In this document: positions 53,744 to 62,755 of the stretch, in pieces | How the letters are laid out: each line of letters starts with the position of its first letter | Position numbering within the stretch: position 1 is the stretch's first letter | Origin: Parapontixanthobacter aurantiacus | GTDB taxonomy: Bacteria; Pseudomonadota; Alphaproteobacteria; Sphingomonadales; Sphingomonadaceae | DNA length: 64,000 bases | Direction of reading: 5' to 3' | NCBI RefSeq assembly: GCF_009827635.1 | Contig: NZ_WTYW01000001.1 | Coordinates: 390,001-454,000 of the forward strand | Program-made: the position numbers and the translations under genes | The notes under the pieces: model-generated | What the model was told of the DNA's origin: nothing | Seen by the model: only the letters and a program-made list of their open reading frames with translations | Database searches by the model: none

Positions 53744-53837
53744 TTAACCATAAGCAGTTTTTGGAAAGTTTTTCCACAGGAAACTCACTTCCATGGCTTT
53801 GCCGCTCATCGAGAAGCGTTTTCGACTCTACCGAATC
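53744..53837. promoter_or_regulatory. mipZ-uvrC control region: CtrA half-site, DnaA-like box, two GANTC
   Basis: TTAACCAT at 53744-53751 is the CtrA-type half-site, 40 bases upstream of mipZ. TTTTCCACA at 53770-53778 differs from the DnaA consensus TTATCCACA at one base. GACTC (53824-53828) and GAATC (53833-53837) are two CcrM sites five bases apart. Caulobacter mipZ depends on CcrM methylation, so this set is suggestive, but binding is not shown. Confidence 0.4.
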
Positions 53838-53893
53838 GTCAGACACGGAGCGAATTTTGATCGAGCCGTACGGGTTTCGCTTTAAGTGAAATC

Positions 53894-55915
53894 GTGCATC
53901 GCTATCTAACCGGCATGGCCAAGCCGACGACGAGCAGCAATTCCAAGACAGACCGGCGAAACGGGGAAAGCGCCCGGTCGGGCAGGATGACCAATCCGCA
54001 CGGGGCGGAGCGGTTCAACGAGGACAAGGCGCGCAGTACGATCGCGTCCGCCCAGCCCGACCTCGAAGCTGGCGTCGCCACCATCAAGGATACCGTGCGT
54101 ACCCTGAAGCATCAGCCCGGTGTCTATCGGATGCTCGATGCGCGCGGTGATGTGCTCTACGTCGGGAAGGCCCGCTCGCTTAAAAGCCGGGTCGCCAACT
54201 ATGCTCAGCTGGCCGGTCTCACCAATCGTCTCAAACGAATGGTCAGCCAGTGTCGCTCGATGGAAATCGTCGTCACCAATTCGGAAGCCGAGGCGCTGCT
54301 TCTCGAAGCGCAGCTTATCAAGCGCTATCGTCCGCCGTTCAACGTGCTTCTCCGCGACGACAAGAGTTTTCCGTTCATCCTTCTGCGCGCAGGCCACGAT
54401 TTTCCGCGCATCCAGAAGCATCGCGGCGCAAGGCGCGCGAAAGGCGAATATTACGGCCCGTTCGCCAGCGCGGGATCGGTCAACACGACGCTGAACGCGC
54501 TTCAGAAGTTGTTCTTGCTTCGCAGCTGCACCGATAGCTTTTTCTCAAATCGCGATCGGCCCTGCCTGCTCTACCAGATCAAGCGATGCAGCGCGCCCTG
54601 TGTCGGGCGGATCGACAAAGGCGGCTATGACGAACTCGTCAGTCAAGCCAAGTCCTTCCTCGCCGGAAAGTCGGGCAGGGTGCAGGAAGAGCTCGAAGGA
54701 CAGATGGCGCAAGCTGCCGCCGATCTCGACTTCGAGCGTGCAGCCATGCTGCGCGATCGTTTGCGCGCCGCGACCTTCATCCAGGGAACGCAGGCGATCA
54801 ATCCGGGCGGCGTCGGCAATGCGGACGTGTTCGCGCTGGCGGCGAAAGGCGGAACGACCGTCGTGCAGGCTTTCTTCATTCGCGGCGGTCAGAACTGGGG
54901 CCATCGCTCGTTCTTCCCGACGCATACGCAGGAGGTGGAGGAAGACGACATCCTGGCACGCGTAATCGCTCAGTTCTACGAGGAAGTACCGCCGCCCCGC
55001 ACGATTTTGGTCGATCGCGAATTGTCCGAGCGCGAACTTCTCGAAAGCGCGTTTGCGCAAATTGCCGACCACAAGGTCGAAATATCTGTCCCTCAGCGCG
55101 GGCAGCGCCGCAACCTGATGGAGCAGGCAGCGCGCAACGCGAAGGAGGCGCTTGATCGCCGCCATGCGGAATCGGGCACGAAAGCGAAAACCCTGTGTGA
55201 GATGGCCGAGTTTCTCGAACTCGATGATGTACCGCAACGTATCGAGGTTTACGATAACAGCCACATTCAGGGCGCGAAAGCGGTCGCAGCTATGGTGGTT
55301 GCAGGTCCCGAAGGTTTCCAGAAGGGGCAGTACCGCAAGTTCAACATCAAGAGCGCGCAGACGAACGACGATTTCGGCATGATGCGCGAAGTTATGGAGC
55401 GTCGCTTCGCACGCGCCCTCAAGGACGATCCCGATCGCCAGACCGAGGGTGAAAAGGCGGTCTGGCCGGACCTCGTTCTGATCGATGGCGGGAAGGGCCA
55501 GATGTCGTCCGTTCGCGACACGCTCGCCGAGATGGGCATCGAGGACGTGCCGCTTATCGCCATCGCGAAGGGGCCGCATCACGGGCGCGAGGGGCGCGAG
55601 GTGTTTCACTTTCCCGATGGCCGGGAAAAGACGTTGCCGACTAATTCGCCGGTCCTGTTCTATCTGCAGAACCTGCGCGACGAGGTACATCGCTACGTCA
55701 TCGGCGCGCACCGTGCCAAACGCAGCAAGAGCATCGTGACATCGCCGCTCGACGACATTCCTGGCATCGGGCCGACGCGCAAACGCGCTTTGCTCCTGCA
55801 TTTCGGGACGGCGAGCAAGGTCAGGGCTGCGGCGCTAGACGATCTGAAACGTGCTCCGGGCGTCAGCGAAGCGGTCGCGCAGTCGATCTGGGACTATTAT
55901 CACGCCGGCGATTAG
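53894..55915 (+). CDS. uvrC: Excinuclease ABC subunit C
   Basis: A 673-residue UvrC, which makes both incisions in nucleotide-excision repair. The N-terminal GIY-YIG nuclease is present (PGVYRMLDARGDVLYVGKAR), then the UvrB-binding UVR motif (LDFERAAMLRDRLRAA), the RNase H-like 5' nuclease (EVYDNSHIQGAKAVAAM; LVLIDGGKGQMSS) and a C-terminal helix-hairpin-helix (DDIPGIGPTRKRALL). A hydrophilic ~60-residue leader precedes the core. GTG 53894 or ATG 53915 may start it. A terminator lies 24 bases after the stop. Confidence 0.95.
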   Translation: MHRYLTGMAKPTTSSNSKTDRRNGESARSGRMTNPHGAERFNEDKARSTIASAQPDLEAGVATIKDTVRTLKHQPGVYRMLDARGDVLYVGKARSLKSRVANYAQLAGLTNRLKRMVSQCRSMEIVVTNSEAEALLLEAQLIKRYRPPFNVLLRDDKSFPFILLRAGHDFPRIQKHRGARRAKGEYYGPFASAGSVNTTLNALQKLFLLRSCTDSFFSNRDRPCLLYQIKRCSAPCVGRIDKGGYDELVSQAKSFLAGKSGRVQEELEGQMAQAAADLDFERAAMLRDRLRAATFIQGTQAINPGGVGNADVFALAAKGGTTVVQAFFIRGGQNWGHRSFFPTHTQEVEEDDILARVIAQFYEEVPPPRTILVDRELSERELLESAFAQIADHKVEISVPQRGQRRNLMEQAARNAKEALDRRHAESGTKAKTLCEMAEFLELDDVPQRIEVYDNSHIQGAKAVAAMVVAGPEGFQKGQYRKFNIKSAQTNDDFGMMREVMERRFARALKDDPDRQTEGEKAVWPDLVLIDGGKGQMSSVRDTLAEMGIEDVPLIAIAKGPHHGREGREVFHFPDGREKTLPTNSPVLFYLQNLRDEVHRYVIGAHRAKRSKSIVTSPLDDIPGIGPTRKRALLLHFGTASKVRAAALDDLKRAPGVSEAVAQSIWDYYHAGD

Positions 55916-55939
55916 TACGCGCGGAAACTCAGGCGAAGA

Positions 55940-55971
55940 AAAGGCCGCCCGGTGCGAACCGGACGGCCTTT
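55940..55971. terminator. Bidirectional terminator between uvrC and hppA
   Basis: A 14-base stem with one mismatch, AAAGGCCGCCCGGT (55940-55953) and ACCGGACGGCCTTT (55958-55971), loop GCGA. T runs lie on both sides (TTTTT at 55974-55978; AAAA at 55939-55942 as the minus-strand T run), fitting use by the convergent uvrC and hppA genes. Confidence 0.8.
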
Positions 55972-55989
55972 CATTTTTGGGCTAAGTCG

Positions 55990-58173
55990 TCAGGACGCGA
56001 GGGCGGCCAGAAGCAGCAGCGCAACGATGTTCGTGATTTTGATCATCGGATTGACCGCCGGTCCGGCAGTGTCCTTGTACGGATCGCCTACCGTATCGCC
56101 CGTCACCGCCGCTTTGTGCGCTTCCGAACCCTTGCCGCCGTGATTGCCGTCCTCGATGTATTTCTTCGCATTGTCCCACGCACCGCCGCCTGCGGTCATC
56201 GACAGGGCAACGAAGATGCCCGAGATGATGACGCCGAGCAGGAGGGCGCCGAGCGCCGCGAACCCGTTGGCCTGCCCCGCGACGAGCGTGATGACGAAGT
56301 ACACCACGATCGGAGCCAGGACGGGCAACATTGAAGGCAGAATCATCTCCTTGATGGCCGCCTTCGTGACGAGATCGACGGTGCGCGCGTAATCGGGCCG
56401 GCTTGTTCCTGCCATGATGCCGCTATCGGCGGCGAACTGTGCGCGAACGTCCTTCACGACGTCGCCCGCCGCACGGCCCACCGCGGTCATGCCCATAGCT
56501 CCGAAGAGGTAAGGCAGGAGTGCGCCCAGCAGCAGGCCGACGATGACGTAAGGGTTCTCGAGGCTGAAACTTACATCCAGCGCCGGGAAGAACTCGACGA
56601 GGTCGGCGGTGTAGGCAGAAAACAGAACCAGAGCCGCAAGACCCGCGGACCCAATGGCGTAACCCTTGGTCACGGCCTTCGTCGTGTTGCCTACGGCATC
56701 GAGCGCATCGGTCTTCTCGCGAACCGTTTCGTCGAGTTCCGCCATCTCCGCGATCCCGCCGGCATTGTCGGTTACCGGGCCATAGGCATCGAGCGCCACG
56801 ACCATTCCGGCCAGGGCGAGCATCGCGGTCGCCGCGAAGGCGATCCCCATCAGGCCTGCCAGTTGATAGGTAACGATGATGCCGATCACGATGACGAGCG
56901 TCGGCAGGGCGGTCGACTCAAGGCTGATGGCGAGGCCCTGGATGACATTCGTGCCATGTCCGGTTTCCGACGACTTCGCGATGGACCGGACGGGGCGATA
57001 GCCGGTGCCTGTATAGTACTCCGTGATCCAGATGATGAGGCCGGTCACGATGAGACCCACCATCATCGACCAGAACAGATCCATGCCGGTAAAGCCGCCC
57101 GCGACACCTTCGACCGCTTCGACGGAAGCAGGATCGACGCCTACCTCGACGGCGGTTTCGGCGGCGATGCCGACCCCTCCGATCACCGCGTTCATGTCGC
57201 CCAGCGCCATGGTGGTTGCGAGATAGATGGCCGGAACCGACAGGACGGCGGTGGTGATGAAGCCCTTGTAAAGCGCTCCCATGATGTTGTTCGACTTGCC
57301 CAGCCGCACGAGGTAGGTGCCGATGATCGAAGTGACGATGCAGACGCCGCCGACCAGCAGCGGCAGGCTCATCAGGGCGAACAGCTCGTCACTCGCGAGA
57401 TTGGTGATGAGCAGGGCGGTGAGAACCATGGTCGCGCCGACGGTCACGACGTAGGTCTCGAACAGATCGGCAGCCATTCCTGCACAGTCGCCGACATTGT
57501 CGCCCACATTGTCCGCGATAGTGGCGGGATTGCGTGGATCGTCCTCCGGAATGCCGGCCTCGACCTTGCCGACGAGATCGGCACCGACATCGGCAGCCTT
57601 GGTGAAGATGCCGCCGCCCAGCCGGGCGAAGATCGAAATGAGCGAAGCGCCGAAGGCGAGCCCGACGAGCGCGTCGATGACTTCCCGCTTTTCCGCCTGA
57701 ACCGTGAGGTCGAGCGCCATCGGTCCGGTGAGCACCCAGAAGAAGACCGCAATCGCCAGCAACGCGAGGCCAGCCACGAGCATTCCCGTCACCGCACCGG
57801 CCCTGAAAGCGACCGTAAGTCCTTGTTGCAGGCCGCTTTGTGCAGCGGCGGCGGTGCGGACATTCGCGCGCACCGAGATGTTCATGCCGATGAAACCGGC
57901 GACGCCGGACAGCAAGGCTCCCACCACGAAGCCGGCAGCGGAGATCACTCCGAGGAAATATGCAACGATTACAGCCACTACCACGCCGACGATCGCGATC
58001 GTCGTGTATTGCCGCTTCAGATAGGCCTGCGCCCCTTCCTGCACCGCGCCCGCGATCTCGCGCATCCGGTCATTGCCGTCGCCGGCCTTAAGTACCTGAC
58101 GCGACGTGATAATTCCGTAGATTACGGCGACGAGCCCCAGCGCGATGGAAATTATTACAAGTTCCACGAACAT
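55990..58173 (-). CDS. hppA: Membrane H+-translocating pyrophosphatase, K+-independent type
   Basis: A 727-residue multi-spanning pump that uses pyrophosphate to move protons. The PPi site is visible in [20 protein letters not shown] and [18 protein letters not shown]. The segment [16 protein letters not shown] has Lys and Thr at the two positions that mark potassium-independent enzymes (Ala and Gly/Ala in K+-dependent ones). The ATG at 58173 ([14 protein letters not shown]) is used. It can raise proton-motive force during low-energy growth. Confidence 0.95.
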   Translation of the reverse strand: MFVELVIISIALGLVAVIYGIITSRQVLKAGDGNDRMREIAGAVQEGAQAYLKRQYTTIAIVGVVVAVIVAYFLGVISAAGFVVGALLSGVAGFIGMNISVRANVRTAAAAQSGLQQGLTVAFRAGAVTGMLVAGLALLAIAVFFWVLTGPMALDLTVQAEKREVIDALVGLAFGASLISIFARLGGGIFTKAADVGADLVGKVEAGIPEDDPRNPATIADNVGDNVGDCAGMAADLFETYVVTVGATMVLTALLITNLASDELFALMSLPLLVGGVCIVTSIIGTYLVRLGKSNNIMGALYKGFITTAVLSVPAIYLATTMALGDMNAVIGGVGIAAETAVEVGVDPASVEAVEGVAGGFTGMDLFWSMMVGLIVTGLIIWITEYYTGTGYRPVRSIAKSSETGHGTNVIQGLAISLESTALPTLVIVIGIIVTYQLAGLMGIAFAATAMLALAGMVVALDAYGPVTDNAGGIAEMAELDETVREKTDALDAVGNTTKAVTKGYAIGSAGLAALVLFSAYTADLVEFFPALDVSFSLENPYVIVGLLLGALLPYLFGAMGMTAVGRAAGDVVKDVRAQFAADSGIMAGTSRPDYARTVDLVTKAAIKEMILPSMLPVLAPIVVYFVITLVAGQANGFAALGALLLGVIISGIFVALSMTAGGGAWDNAKKYIEDGNHGGKGSEAHKAAVTGDTVGDPYKDTAGPAVNPMIKITNIVALLLLAALAS

Positions 58174-58338
58174 CCCCTTTTTTCCCAAGTCCCCGCTTAT
58201 TGTTCGGGTGACCGGGCGAAGGTATAGGTCATCGCCGGACGCTGGCAAGAGCCATCCGCGCGACGAATTGTCGAAATGCGCATCCACAATGATGTCGAGA
58301 GGGGGCCTAGCGTCGTCGGGCGCGGGGTAAGCGTCGTT

Positions 58339-59226
58339 TCAGCCCTCGTGCCGATAGCCGAGCGCATCGTCGGGCGAGGGAGCCTCGCCATCAATTAACA
58401 GCGGCGTCCAATTCGCTTCTCCTACCGTCCCGATCCGAGCAATCGCGACCGGCCATTCGGAGCGCGGCTCGGCGGTGAAGAGAAGGGCGTAGTCGTCGCC
58501 CCAGCGCAGCGCTTCCTCGCGTCGTTCTTCGGGCGCGGAGAGCGGCACGGCGTCGCTGTCGATCTGGAAGGTCACGCCGCTCGCCTCGGCCATGCGCCGC
58601 GCATCGAGCAGCAACCCGTCCGAGACGTCCATCATCGCGCTGACCAGCGGTGCGAGCGCGCGTCCCTCGGCAAGGAGCGGGCGTGGTCGGCGATAGGCGA
58701 GGGACGCACTGCTGTCCCCCGCACCGCCGCGTATGTCCTCGAGCCCGATCATCGCCGCACCGACGCTGCCGCACAGATAGACGCCGTCCCCCGGGCGCGC
58801 ACCGCTGCGCGAAGGCACCGGCGTCGCGCTCGCGCGCCCGATCGCCGTCAAGCCGAAGGCGCGCGCCGCCCCCTCAGGCGCAGCGACCGTATCCCCGCCG
58901 AGCAGCGGCACATCATATTCCGCCAGCACTTCCTCAAGCCCGGCAAGGAAGCGCGCATCCCCATCGCCCAGCATCGCGCCGAGCAGCACGCCGACCGGTT
59001 CCGCGCCCTTTGCCGCGAGATCCGACAGGTTCGCCGAGACCAGTTTCCAGGCGACGTCGGCAAGATCCTGCGAGGGGAGGTAGTGGACGCCCTCGACCAG
59101 CGCGTCATGCGTCAGCACGAGCGTTTCGTTGCCGACTTCCAGCACCGCGCAATCGTCCGCCAGCCCACGCGCCGCCGGGTGATGCGCCAGCTTGCGCAGC
59201 GCCGCGATGAAGTCGAACTCGTTCAT
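58339..59226 (-). CDS. thiL: Thiamine-monophosphate kinase
   Basis: A 295-residue ThiL, phosphorylating thiamine monophosphate to the diphosphate cofactor. Motifs: ADDCAVLEVGNETLVLTHDA, VEGVHYL, SANLSDLAAKGAEPVG, LLGGDTVAAPEG and SAMMDVSDGLLLDARRM. The first catalytic stretch normally reads GDDCA; here it is ADDCA, a minor change. It is located upstream of hppA on the same strand with a 165-base gap, so probably a separate transcript. Confidence 0.92.
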   Translation of the reverse strand: MNEFDFIAALRKLAHHPAARGLADDCAVLEVGNETLVLTHDALVEGVHYLPSQDLADVAWKLVSANLSDLAAKGAEPVGVLLGAMLGDGDARFLAGLEEVLAEYDVPLLGGDTVAAPEGAARAFGLTAIGRASATPVPSRSGARPGDGVYLCGSVGAAMIGLEDIRGGAGDSSASLAYRRPRPLLAEGRALAPLVSAMMDVSDGLLLDARRMAEASGVTFQIDSDAVPLSAPEERREEALRWGDDYALLFTAEPRSEWPVAIARIGTVGEANWTPLLIDGEAPSPDDALGYRHEG

Positions 59227-59401
59227 CCGAGGACGACTAGCAAGTGCAGGCCGTCCTGTCTGCCGTCAGGCGGTTTGCGCTGTTCCGAAAGGAGGGCGGC
59301 CTCCCAAAGTATCCGTTCTTCGCACTGGGTCCGCGAATTTCGAACTTCCGAATGTTCCAGCGGATATCCGTTTATCGAGTGAACAGCGGCTGCGCCTTTA
59401 A

Positions 59402-59866
59402 CTAAAACGAGATATCCTGGACAACCTGCCACCCGTCGTTCGGATCACGCCGCATCACTAACAGATAGTGGCTTTGGATGGTGCGCACCGCGTCGGTCGC
59501 AGGGTCCGTATAGGAAACCGTCAGCAGGCCACGGCTATATGCGAGATCATTGCTCGCAGCCACGTCCAGCCTCTCGTTCTCATACGCCAGCGCAAAGTTC
59601 GGATCGGCCATGAACCGGCTAATATTCGCCCTTATTTCATCGCGACCAGTGCGCAGCTCCTGACCGGGTATGAAGACGAATGCATCGGGCGCGTAGTGTC
59701 GCGCGGCCGCTTCGGCGTCTCCGGCATTGTAGGACTGCATGACTTCTGCTTCGAATGACCGGACGTCGTCCCTTGCCGAACTCGTTGCCGTCGTGGTCGT
59801 CAGAGAATTGGGAGCGCAGGCGCTGGATAAAAGGGCTGCTGCCAGGATCGTCAACGACACTCTCAT
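59402..59866 (-). CDS. NTF2-like (SnoaL/DUF4440) lipoprotein
   Basis: A 154-residue lipoprotein. The signal ends LLSSAC. The mature part has the NTF2-like cone fold pattern: VMQSYNAGDAEAAARHYAPD, FVFIPGQELRTGRDEIRANI and a beta-rich end (SHYLLVMRRDPNDGWQVVQD). Such domains bind small ligands or catalyse simple reactions; no specific role can be assigned. It is the first gene in the looser accessory stretch. Confidence 0.75.
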   Translation of the reverse strand: MRVSLTILAAALLSSACAPNSLTTTTATSSARDDVRSFEAEVMQSYNAGDAEAAARHYAPDAFVFIPGQELRTGRDEIRANISRFMADPNFALAYENERLDVAASNDLAYSRGLLTVSYTDPATDAVRTIQSHYLLVMRRDPNDGWQVVQDISF

Positions 59867-59992
59867 ACGGACCTACCACTCCGGCTAGGGCAAGGGATGG
59901 TAGAGACTACCGCGTATCGGACTGCCCGAAAAGGAGGGCGGCAGACAGGCCGGTCTTTGGTTGTTATCCGACAGGCAGCGAATGTCGGGCAT

Positions 59993-60008
59993 GGGGTGGA
60001 AAGCGAAC
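59993..60008 (+). repeat. Short dispersed repeat, copy 1
   Basis: GGGGTGGAAAGCGAAC. Related 16-mers occur at 60619 and 61712, all on this strand and all between genes. The segment immediately upstream, AATGTCGGGCAT, hints at a degenerate left arm of an inverted repeat (GTCCGC...GCGGAC). It touches the end of the hypothetical gene at 60010. Confidence 0.5.
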
Positions 60009-60009
60009 T

Positions 60010-60486
60010 TTAGCGAGCGTCGTGCGGCCTGCCTTGCAAGTTGTAAAGCATACTGCCGCAGAGCGCATCGGGGCTAGTCGTATGAGGCTTGGGCACAATC
60101 CGTATCGCTTCTCCTCCTACCTGGGCCGATTGTTCGACGTACGAGGACTTAGCTTCAAGATAGCGGAGTTCTAACGTGGCCTTGTCCGTCCATTTCATGT
60201 CCAGTCCGTAAGCGCAGTCATTACGGACCACGCCATAAAAGTCCGCAACCTGATGATCCCATCGTGGCCATGGCCTACTGAGTTGGACCGTGTAAGCCAA
60301 GTCGGTCGATGCTCCGCCGTTGATCTCGTATAGCCTCGCCACGACCTTGCCGTCTGGCGAATATGCGCGAGCTACCACTTCACGCGAAACGCAGCTGTCT
60401 AGAAGTAAGGTCAGGAGGAATATGACGCCGAGGATTGAGAGCGGGAAGCATCCCTCGTCCGAAAAACGGTACGGTTCGTCAGTCAT
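60010..60486 (-). CDS. Hypothetical membrane-anchored protein
   Basis: A 158-residue protein of unknown family. It has one hydrophobic segment (about residues 17-32, PLSILGVIFLLTLLLDSC) that may serve as an uncleaved anchor or lipobox, then a beta-rich domain (VVARAYSPDGKVVARLYEIN; AYTVQLSRPWPRWDHQVADF) with two further Cys. It resembles small bacterial proteins around a DUF5412-like fold only weakly. The stop at 60010-60012 directly follows repeat copy 1. Confidence 0.5.
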   Translation of the reverse strand: MTDEPYRFSDEGCFPLSILGVIFLLTLLLDSCVSREVVARAYSPDGKVVARLYEINGGASTDLAYTVQLSRPWPRWDHQVADFYGVVRNDCAYGLDMKWTDKATLELRYLEAKSSYVEQSAQVGGEAIRIVPKPHTTSPDALCGSMLYNLQGRPHDAR

Positions 60487-60755
60487 GTTGCATCCATGAA
60501 GCGGCGAGCGTTCGTCCGCAATTCGGCAGTTAGCTACAGGTACGCATCTGGCCAGATGGTTGCCACATCGCCCCGTCCGCTATTGGTAGACGCCGCACAG
60601 GTGGCAACTGACCGATCAGGGGTGGAAAGCGGACGTCGAAGATACGAGATTGAGCGACCCCAACTGGGCCGATACCGGACTGTCCGTTCTTGGTCTCACC
60701 TCGGGCGATGACGACATCTACGGGGCCATAAGTCGGTGCGAGACGTTACCATTAC
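60487..60755. other. Non-coding stretch containing repeat copy 2
   Basis: About 269 bases without a supported gene. GGGGTGGAAAGCGGAC at 60619-60634 is the second copy of the short repeat. GTCCGCTATTGG near 60576-60587 resembles its left arm. The rest looks like decayed sequence and includes the promoter zone of the hydrolase at 60756. Confidence 0.4.
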
Positions 60756-61547
60756 ATGACCATGCACTTTACCCGCGCAGGGCGCGGAAAACCCCTTCTC
60801 CTTGTCCACGGACTAGGGGCTACTTCCGGCTCGTGGGACACGATCTCGCCTGCGCTTTCTCAAGTCAGGGAGGTGATCGCCATAGACCTACCCGGCCATG
60901 GGGAGACACCCGAAGAGGCCGACAGCGGAACGTTCGACGGTCTCGCGCGGAGTCTGGACGACTGGCTCGGCGCGAAGAATCTCACAGATATTGATATGGT
61001 TGGCAGTTCGTTGGGCGCTCGCCTGGTGCTCGAGATGGCGCGGCGCGGCCGAGCGGGCGCGGTTGTCGCGTTGGATCCGGGCGGCTTCTGGCAGGGGTGG
61101 GAGCGTAACTTCTTCAAAGCGACCATAACGCCATCGGTTGCCCTGGTTCGCGCGCTGCGACCGGCGCTTTCTGCCATTACCGGAAATGTCGCAGGCCGGA
61201 CCGCGCTGATGGCCCAGCTTTCTGCAAGGCCTTGGGAACTCGACCCGGCCTTCGTCGCGCGTGAACTCAGGTCATTGGCTAATACGCGGACCGTCAATTC
61301 GCTCGTGAAGGACCTCGCCGACGGCGCAATGCAAGAGGGACCTGCGAAAACAGCTGAGCCCGTTGTGATCGGCTGGGGACGCAAGGATCGGCTGTGTCTA
61401 CCGCAGCAGGCGGATCGCGCGATCAAAGCATTTCCCGAAGCGACGCTGCACTGGTTCGAACGTAGCGGACACTTTCCCATGTGGGATCAGCCAGAGGAGA
61501 CCATTCGCGTGATTTTGCATGCAATGAGCACCTCGGCATCGGGATAA
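60756..61547 (+). CDS. Alpha/beta hydrolase fold protein
   Basis: A 263-residue alpha/beta hydrolase. The oxyanion motif is LLLVHGLGATSGSWD, the nucleophile elbow MVGSSLGARLVLEMARRG (Ser), the acid in WGRKDRLCLP and the His in RSGHFPMWDQPE, so the triad is complete. Similar enzymes act on esters, epoxides or lactones. The flanks are non-coding and repeat-bearing, and the gene stands alone. Confidence 0.82.
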   Translation: MTMHFTRAGRGKPLLLVHGLGATSGSWDTISPALSQVREVIAIDLPGHGETPEEADSGTFDGLARSLDDWLGAKNLTDIDMVGSSLGARLVLEMARRGRAGAVVALDPGGFWQGWERNFFKATITPSVALVRALRPALSAITGNVAGRTALMAQLSARPWELDPAFVARELRSLANTRTVNSLVKDLADGAMQEGPAKTAEPVVIGWGRKDRLCLPQQADRAIKAFPEATLHWFERSGHFPMWDQPEETIRVILHAMSTSASG

Positions 61548-61822
61548 TACTGCGATTGGCCGGCTCGCAAAGTGAGGCGAAAGCAGGGGACAGTCCCATT
61601 GCAAGGTCCTTTGTCGGGTCGTTAGCTAACGGTCGGGTTCGCCACACAAACCGCGATAGCAGTCGGTCCGCGTTAGGGCCGATGCCGCGAAGCTTGCGAA
61701 CGTTGGACTATGGGATGGAAAGCGGTCGTCTAGCTGCCGTCGAACTCAGCCGCAAGAAGACGCTCATACTCTTCTAGTTCGGCAGCCTTTTTAGGCCGCC
61801 ACCCGTACGCGACCGTCGGAAG
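61548..61822. other. Non-coding stretch containing repeat copy 3
   Basis: About 275 bases with no convincing gene. GGGATGGAAAGCGGTC at 61712-61727 is the third, most diverged copy of the short repeat. GGTCCGCGTTAGGG near 61666 again recalls the left arm. The sequence looks degraded. Confidence 0.4.
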
Positions 61823-62033
61823 GTAACTGGCGGCGGGGCGCATCCGTTCGAATATCGCCGCGTCTACGAACATTTCGCCCTCGATCTGCCCCGAAGGGCG
61901 TTCGGTCAATCCGATCACCGGTACGAACCGGCAGAATGTCGGCGTGCAGTCCGACGTTCGGGTGCCGGCGGAGGAGGCGCTGGGAAAGGCGCTGGAACTT
62001 GCCCGCGACGCGTTGCATTGGCCATCGGGCTAG
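61823..62033 (+). pseudogene. Remnant of an S41-type peptidase C terminus, frameshifted
   Basis: In one frame 61823 onward reads VTGGGAHPFEYRRVYEHFA then LDLP; after an extra C in the run CCCC near 61893, the next frame reads EGRSVNPITGTNRQNVGVQ then SDVRVPAEEALGKALELARD and stops at 62031. The pattern P-x-GR-x-x-NP-x-TGTN-x4-GV-x-x-DV-x-VPA-x-EAL is the usual end of S41 (tail-specific/IRBP-like) peptidases. The 5' part, including the catalytic Ser and Lys, is missing. It is interpreted as a decayed fragment. Confidence 0.55.
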
Positions 62034-62173
62034 TCGCCAGCCGGTTCACGAGAGCAGTGTCCCTCAGAAATCTGAATTATCGCTCGTCCCTCGGTCCGTT
62101 TATTAGCAATCCCACCCTCTAAATCGCGATAGTTAATCCTCTCCTTCACTTGCGCGAAAGTCAAAGTAGTCAT
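62030..62173 (-). CDS. Possible small protein coupled to the gene upstream
   Basis: A 47-residue open frame, MTTLTFAQVKERINYRDLEG to EPAGD, whose ATG overlaps the stop of the hypothetical gene at 62170 (ATGA). The overlap and lower GC shared with that gene suggest translation coupling. It is hydrophilic, without signal or membrane segment. It also overlaps the end of the peptidase remnant by four bases on the other strand. Existence is not certain. Confidence 0.35.
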   Translation of the reverse strand: MTTLTFAQVKERINYRDLEGGIANKRTEGRAIIQISEGHCSREPAGD

Positions 62174-62679
62174 TGCCCCAAATTCCTCCATGGCACCAGC
62201 TCAGATTGAATGTCACGACAGCTTACTTGACGGGATAGCTCAAACAAGCCTTGCCCTTCAAAGAAGCAAATTTTACCATTGGAATTAAAGTATTTTTGTA
62301 TTTCATACCGAGCAGGATAGAAACCTACCCTTCTGCCCTCACTGAAACATGACCTTGTAAATTCATTGAAGTCTTCAATCCAGATCAAACATTCTTCACC
62401 ATTATCCCGGAAAATTACATAAAGCTCGCTGGCATTCGAGGTGACACCTGTAATGCGGTAAATAGGACCGTCGCTCGGTGTGAAGAAGTCCGCCTGCACG
62501 GCCCGGTAGGCGTAGCCGGGAATAAACTGAACAGCTTCCCGCCAATCCGAAGGGGACTTCGCGTATTGAAGAGCCAAGGCGGGAAAGTAGGTTGCGAAGA
62601 TCAGCACCAGGATCGCGTAGAACGCGGCTAACCCAGCCAGCGTGCTCGCCAGCAGCCGTTTCACCTTGAGTTTTCGCAT
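62170..62679 (-). CDS. Hypothetical single-span membrane protein
   Basis: A 169-residue protein of unknown family. A basic start (MRKLKVKRLLAS) leads into one membrane helix (about residues 9-32). The outer part is mixed alpha/beta with five Cys and aromatic residues (YRITGVTSNASELYVIFRDN; FYPARYEIQKYFNSN). Its base composition is clearly AT-richer than the flanking housekeeping genes, a sign of acquisition. It is divergent from the TrkH-like gene. Confidence 0.55.
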   Translation of the reverse strand: MRKLKVKRLLASTLAGLAAFYAILVLIFATYFPALALQYAKSPSDWREAVQFIPGYAYRAVQADFFTPSDGPIYRITGVTSNASELYVIFRDNGEECLIWIEDFNEFTRSCFSEGRRVGFYPARYEIQKYFNSNGKICFFEGQGLFELSRQVSCRDIQSELVPWRNLGQ

Positions 62680-62755
62680 GACGTGTAAACCTCATCTGTC
62701 CGTCGCATCTTCTTGTCATCTTGCTATGTCGCCGCAACGGTAGCAATGGAGCGAA

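Noticed and set aside
56863-58227. 454-codon open frame antisense to hppA
   Set aside because: His/Asp/Arg-rich shadow translation of the pyrophosphatase; no family features.
61730-61918. 62-codon open frame on the minus strand (GTG start, ends LEEYERLLAAEFDGS)
   Set aside because: It overlaps the plus-strand S41-peptidase remnant and repeat copy 3, has no ribosome binding site and no recognisable family, so it is taken as a chance frame.
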